Part shown: piece by piece, positions 14,551-17,656 of the stretch
How the letters are laid out: every line of letters starts with the position of its first letter
Position numbering within the stretch: the first letter of the stretch is position 1
Source: Phycisphaerae bacterium
GTDB lineage: Bacteria; Planctomycetota; Phycisphaerae; JAAYCJ01
Reading direction: 5' to 3'
Length of the DNA stretch: 17,656 bases
Assembly: GCA_012514125.1 (NCBI GenBank)
Contig: JAAZAW010000191.1
Location: 1 to 17,656 of the forward strand
Program-made: the position numbers and the translations under genes
The notes under the pieces: model-generated
What the model was told of the DNA's origin: nothing
The model's database searches: none
Seen by the model: the letters and a program-made list of their open reading frames with translations, nothing else

Positions 14551-15519
14551 ATGAACATAGATCAAATCGAACATAAGACTGAAATTGATATGTCCGTCGA
14601 ACTGGCGGGAATCCGGATGAAAAATCCGATTCTTACCGCTTCGGGGATTTGCGGCTATGGGTTGGAGTATTTGCCTTATCTGGACCTGGGCAAAATGGGT
14701 GCTTTTACCACCAAGTCCATTACCCTGGAACCCAGAGACGGTAATCCGGCGCCGCGGATGGCGGAAACGCGCGCAGGTTTGCTTAACAGTATCGGTCTGG
14801 CGAACGTGGGTGTCGATAAATTTATCGTCGAAAAATTGCCCCAGGCCCGGCGTCTTGATATTCCCATCTTCGTCAACGTCGCCGGTCGAACGGTGGAGGA
14901 ATATTGTGAAGTCGCCTCACGACTCGACGAGCAGGACGCCATCGCGGGTCTTGAACTCAATATTTCCTGTCCGAACGTCGCCTGCGGCGCGCTGGAATTC
15001 GGCGTTGATGCCGATCAGGCGGGCATGCTTGTTTCTGCGGTTCGCAAGGTCGTTAAAAAACGTAAGCTTATTGTCAAACTCACGCCGAATGTCACCGACA
15101 TTTCCGATCTGGCCCGTGCGGTAGTGGACGCCGGCGCAGATATCCTGAGTCTGATCAACACACTTCGCGGCATGACGATCAACATTGAAAATCGCCACCC
15201 GATTTTGCCCCGCGGCGTGGGCGGTTTGTCAGGCCCGGCGGTCAAACCCGTGGCGGTTTATTGCATTTGGAAAGTTTACAACGAAGTCGCCGGAAAACAG
15301 AACATCCCGATTATCGGTATCGGCGGCGTGCAATATTGGTCCGACGCCATTGAACTCATGCTCGCCGGTGCTACCGCGGTTGCGATGGGTACGGTGATGT
15401 ACGTTAATCCGCAGGCTCCGCTTGAAGCGCTTGTCGGTATGGAAGATTATTGTCGCCGTCACAAAGTGGATCGCATCGCGGACATCATCGGCACAGCAGA
15501 ACCGCCAAGAGCGATATAA
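14551..15519 (+). CDS. pyrD: Dihydroorotate dehydrogenase, class 1B catalytic subunit
   Basis: This FMN barrel enzyme oxidises dihydroorotate to orotate, the fourth step of UMP synthesis. The 322 residues show TASGICGYG (29-37), TTKSITLEPRDGNP, GLLNSIGLAN, and the catalytic cysteine C140 in NISCPNV, which marks class 1 rather than the membrane-bound class 2 with serine. Further motifs are KLTPNVTDI, INTLRGM and the phosphate-binding GIGGV plus GTVMY. Presence of PyrK just upstream makes it class 1B (NAD+ dependent). The start at 14551 is 4 bases after the pyrK stop; a longer frame from 14515 overlaps pyrK, and a later ATG (14590) is closer to the usual family start. Probably translationally coupled to pyrK. 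Confidence 0.95.
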   Translation: MNIDQIEHKTEIDMSVELAGIRMKNPILTASGICGYGLEYLPYLDLGKMGAFTTKSITLEPRDGNPAPRMAETRAGLLNSIGLANVGVDKFIVEKLPQARRLDIPIFVNVAGRTVEEYCEVASRLDEQDAIAGLELNISCPNVACGALEFGVDADQAGMLVSAVRKVVKKRKLIVKLTPNVTDISDLARAVVDAGADILSLINTLRGMTINIENRHPILPRGVGGLSGPAVKPVAVYCIWKVYNEVAGKQNIPIIGIGGVQYWSDAIELMLAGATAVAMGTVMYVNPQAPLEALVGMEDYCRRHKVDRIADIIGTAEPPRAI

Positions 15520-15596
15520 GATATTTTTTAAGTTCCTGGGGTAATATCCTGATGTATTTTTGATTTTCAAAAGATGGGCGTGGCCTATCCTACACG

Positions 15597-16985
15597 ATGA
15601 TTGAAGCTGTACAAAAATTTGTGCTGGATCGGAAATTGATCTGTTTGAATGATCACGTCCTTGCAGCGGTTTCCGGTGGCGCGGATTCTGTGGCGATGCT
15701 GATTGTTTTGCGTGAGCTTCAGGAAAGGCTCTCCTTTGGGCTTTGTGTCTGTCATTTGAATCATCAGCTTCGGGGGGAAGATGCCGATGCGGATGAAGAT
15801 TTTGTTCGCGAATTTTGCGAAAAGATCGGCGTGCCGCTCTATACCGAAAAGCAGGATATTCGGGCGGTTCATCAAACCGTCGGCGGCACGCTGGAAGAAA
15901 CGGCGCGCCAGGTTCGCTATGATTTTTTTCAACGCGCTGCCGATTATTTCCATGCCGACAAAATCGCCCTGGCCCATCATCGTGACGACCAATGTGAAAC
16001 CATCGTTTTCAATCTGCTTCGCGGGAGCAGTTTTCATGGTTTGCGGGGTATTCCGGTTTCACGGCCAATCAAGCCTGACCGCAATGTTAAAATTATCCGT
16101 CCGATGCTCGGTATATCAAAATCGGAGATTGAACTTTTTCTTCGGGACCGAAAAATCGGTTGGCGGGACGATCACACCAACGCTCTCCTTTGCGCGGATC
16201 GCAATGTGATTCGTCATCAGGTTTTGCCGATGCTCGAACACTCCAATCCTTCGCTTCGGCGGCATCTTTTATATCTTGCCGATCAGGCGGCTGGGATTGA
16301 AACAATCTTGATCAATCAGGCTAAACGATTTCTTTCGATTTGTCGGCAAACCGAAATCGACATCCGTATTGAAACCTGGCGACTTGAAGACGTGGAAAAA
16401 ATTGTCGTCTGTGAAGTCGTTCGTCAGATGCTCCTGAGATTTGGAGCAGGGTTGAAGAAATTCAGCACGGATCATTTTCAAGATGTTGCATCGCTGACAA
16501 AAAGCAGAATCGATCTGCCCGGCGGGTTATGCGCCAGAATCGAACGAGGCTGGTTGATTATCACCAAAAATAAAATACAACCTTCAACCGTTCAGGTCGT
16601 CGACGTTGAGATCGATCAGCCTTGCCGATTTGAGCGATTTGAATTCATCGCCCGACGCCGCGCATTTGACCCCGAAGTTTTTGAAACCTTTCTAAAGTCC
16701 AAAACTCGATTTGAAGAATGGATCGATGCCGACAACGTTCAAGGTCCGCTTCGTATTCGTTATGTGCGACCCGGCGACCGTTTTCATCCGTTAGGCTCGC
16801 CCGGCAGTAAAAAAATCAGCGACTTTCTGACCGACGTTAAAGCAGGTTTCGCCGAAAAGCCCGGTATCGTGATTACAGACGACCTGGGCATCGTCTGGCT
16901 CGTCGGGTTTCGTATTTCCCAGCGGGTGCGCATCGACGAAGAAACAAGAAATGTTATTATCGTCCAAAAGCTGGGGCTGGGATAA
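15597..16985 (+). CDS. tilS: tRNA(Ile)-lysidine synthase
   Basis: TilS attaches lysine to C34 of the CAU-anticodon isoleucine tRNA, using ATP, so that it reads AUA. The 462 residues have the PP-loop SGGADS (26-31) in an N-terminal ATPase domain, HLNHQLRGEDAD and the AHHRDDQCETIVFNLLRGS block (the family usually has AHHxDDQAET). A C-terminal TilS_C-like domain follows, with RYVRPGDRFHPLG and KKISDFL. This is the full two-domain form. No clear Shine-Dalgarno precedes the ATG. It is 77 bp after pyrD on the same strand and may be read from the pyr promoter. No convincing terminator follows. Confidence 0.93.
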   Translation: MIEAVQKFVLDRKLICLNDHVLAAVSGGADSVAMLIVLRELQERLSFGLCVCHLNHQLRGEDADADEDFVREFCEKIGVPLYTEKQDIRAVHQTVGGTLEETARQVRYDFFQRAADYFHADKIALAHHRDDQCETIVFNLLRGSSFHGLRGIPVSRPIKPDRNVKIIRPMLGISKSEIELFLRDRKIGWRDDHTNALLCADRNVIRHQVLPMLEHSNPSLRRHLLYLADQAAGIETILINQAKRFLSICRQTEIDIRIETWRLEDVEKIVVCEVVRQMLLRFGAGLKKFSTDHFQDVASLTKSRIDLPGGLCARIERGWLIITKNKIQPSTVQVVDVEIDQPCRFERFEFIARRRAFDPEVFETFLKSKTRFEEWIDADNVQGPLRIRYVRPGDRFHPLGSPGSKKISDFLTDVKAGFAEKPGIVITDDLGIVWLVGFRISQRVRIDEETRNVIIVQKLGLG

Positions 16986-17006
16986 AAAGAGATAGAGCTT
17001 TTAAAA

Positions 17007-17071
17007 ATAACCTGAGTTCTCGTTAAGGTTTGTTTTGAAACAATCAAACTTTATGGAGGAACTCAGGTTAT
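17007..17071 (+). repeat. Inverted repeat at the start of the IS remnant
   Basis: ATAACCTGAGTTC (17007-17019) is the perfect 13-bp reverse complement of GAACTCAGGTTAT (17059-17071). Within the 39-nt spacer, AAGGTTTG and CAAACTTT (17024-17031, 17044-17051) pair as well. The right arm holds the A and T of the transposase-like ATG, and the Shine-Dalgarno GGAGG (17055-17059) lies at its edge. A transcript reading in from outside would fold this region. This may be the left end of the element. Confidence 0.6.
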
Positions 17072-17380
17072 GCAGCATAGTTTACAGCTTGAGGTGGCGG
17101 CGTGTCTAACCGAAGATGGATTTTCTCTCGATGAACTGGTGATCGAAACCCGTCGACTCTTCGAAACCGAAGGGATGGCGGGGCTGATCGGCTTGATCCT
17201 GCGGTTGGTGGATGAGTTGATCTGTCGGCGGCTCGTTACCCGGTGAGAGGGTTGGAAACCTGCAGGGCTGCTGTGAACGTCCGGGGTACGAGTATAAGGA
17301 TGTTCTCGAACTGACCTTCCGGACCAGTGCCGGCCAGGTGAAAATATTACGGCATCGGCTTCGCTGCAAAGTCTGCGGGC
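17070..17380 (+). pseudogene. Broken transposase-like gene, N-terminal remnant
   Basis: A frame from the ATG at 17070 encodes 58 residues (with FETEGMAGLIGLILRLVDEL) and stops at 17244-17246. The next frame continues with PGERVGNLQGCCERPGYEYK and then TSAGQVKILRHRLRCKVCG up to 17380, so one frameshift lies near 17230-17247. A helical start followed by a CC and CxxC ribbon and a basic beta segment is reminiscent of N termini of some DDE transposases (ISKra4-like or related); the family is a guess. Everything after CKVCG is missing: the sequence passes straight into the REP-like palindrome at 17386. GGAGG lies 10 nt before the ATG. It is certainly non-functional as a transposase. Confidence 0.5.
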
Positions 17381-17385
17381 CTGTT

Positions 17386-17431
17386 GGATTCCGGTCCCCG
17401 TCTTCACGGGGATAAACGCCAGCGGGAATCC
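17386..17431. repeat. REP-like palindrome (GGATTCC / CCCCGT family)
   Basis: GGATTCC (17386-17392) and GGAATCC (17425-17431) form the outer arms. CCCCGT (17396-17401), loop CTTC and ACGGGG (17406-17411) form a perfect inner hairpin. On the minus strand it translates to the WIPAGVYPREDGD-type string often seen in spurious predicted proteins, a sign of a dispersed repeat. It abuts the point where the transposase remnant breaks off. Confidence 0.7.
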
Positions 17432-17478
17432 AGAAAACCACTCCAACAGCCAAAAAACTCAAAAAAACGACCAAAAAT

Positions 17479-17507
17479 TTGCATTTTCATAAAAAATATG
17501 TTATATT
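17479..17507 (+). promoter_or_regulatory. Promoter for the gene running off the right edge
   Basis: TTGCAT (17479-17484), 17-bp spacer, TATATT (17502-17507), in an A/T-rich stretch after the repeat. It predicts a start near 17513-17515. Confidence 0.55.
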
Positions 17508-17515
17508 TATATGAA

Positions 17516-17602
17516 GGAAGCCCCCAAAGCTTCCCAGAGCCGCATCCCCCGGCTCATTCTTCAAAACCCGAAAGACTTTTCCGCCTCTTTTCCGGAGTCT
17601 TT
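17516..17602 (+). promoter_or_regulatory. Leader with three tandem hairpins
   Basis: GGAAGC-CCCCAAA-GCTTCC (17516-17534), GAGCCG-CATCCCC-CGGCTC (17537-17555), and AAAGACT (17571-17577) with AGTCTTT (17596-17602). The first two have matched 6-bp stems and 7-nt C-rich loops. The third stem overlaps the last bases of the Shine-Dalgarno GGAG (17594-17597) of the ATG at 17605, so it could hold it closed. I do not recognise a known riboswitch or leader family. Confidence 0.45.
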
Positions 17603-17604
17603 TC

Positions 17605-17656
17605 ATGCCTTCGACAACAACCATACTACAATCCGGTCTCATCCACCATCTTTCCC
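17605..17656 (+). CDS. Start of an unidentified gene, cut by the window edge
   Basis: The ATG at 17605 has GGAG 7 nt upstream and opens a frame (MPSTTTILQSGLIHHLS) that is still open at the window end. Only 17 codons are visible, so no function can be given. A second frame, from an ATG at 17511 in another phase, is also open to the end (48 codons, MKEAPKASQSRIPRL at its start). It lacks a Shine-Dalgarno and would run through all three leader hairpins, so I prefer 17605. Confidence 0.35.
   Translation, partial: MPSTTTILQSGLIHHLS

Noticed and set aside
16984..17003. Terminator after tilS (AAAAG / CTTTT hairpin)
   Set aside because: Stem of 5 weak A/T-rich pairs with an 8-10 nt loop and only A-rich sequence after it.
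1..17656. CRISPR array, tRNA or rRNA genes
   Set aside because: No regularly spaced direct repeats, no tRNA T-loop plus acceptor pattern, and no rRNA-like conserved stretch was found on either strand.

Overview
The window looks like a chromosomal segment of a bacterium from the Planctomycetota, probably a Phycisphaerae-like lineage. The pointers are a small PEP-CTERM protein (exosortase-type sorting), a prepilin-type pseudopilin with a large soluble domain, an archaeal-type topoisomerase VI A subunit, and many lone house-keeping genes in small divergent units. This assignment is inferred from gene content only. No rRNA, tRNA or CRISPR array was seen.

Layout, left to right. (a) 1-356: a long terminator-like hairpin from an upstream gene, then a promoter and structured leader for a B12-binding radical SAM enzyme (357-2201, +). 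(b) A short PEP-CTERM protein (2329-2715, -) with its own terminator, divergent from a C45-type Ntn-hydrolase lipoprotein (2858-4204, +). (c) A compact minus-strand unit read as xerD (7620-8552), a GlmU-like nucleotidyltransferase fused to a galactokinase-like GHMP kinase (4805-7540), and an AMMECR1-domain protein (4201-4782). (d) A gap with a REP-like inverted repeat (8882-8947), then a pseudopilin (9001-10038, -) and 5'-methylthioadenosine phosphorylase (10181-11086, -). (e) A zinc-ribbon protein of unknown function behind a strong promoter (11292-11783, +). (f) Topoisomerase VI subunit A (12124-13209, -), divergent from the pyrimidine operon pyrK-pyrD (13554-15519, +), followed by tilS (15597-16985, +). 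(g) A decayed insertion-sequence remnant, a second REP-like palindrome, and the promoter and hairpin-rich leader of a gene that runs off the window (16986-17656).

The most interesting find is in front of pyrK. A near-consensus promoter (TTGACA-17-TATATT) is followed, with no room for a 5' UTR, by a 42-codon open frame (13438-13566). That frame contains a hairpin with seven T in its loop, then a perfect 11-bp hairpin with six T, and it ends 13 bases inside pyrK. The layout closely parallels UTP-sensitive, translation-coupled attenuation at enterobacterial pyrBI, but in a different pyrimidine operon (dihydroorotate dehydrogenase 1B) and apparently with a leaderless leader peptide. Other points worth following are the FKP-like kinase/nucleotidyltransferase fusion with an altered galactokinase signature, the topoisomerase VI A gene with no B subunit beside it, and an IS remnant whose terminal inverted repeat could mask its own ribosome binding site.
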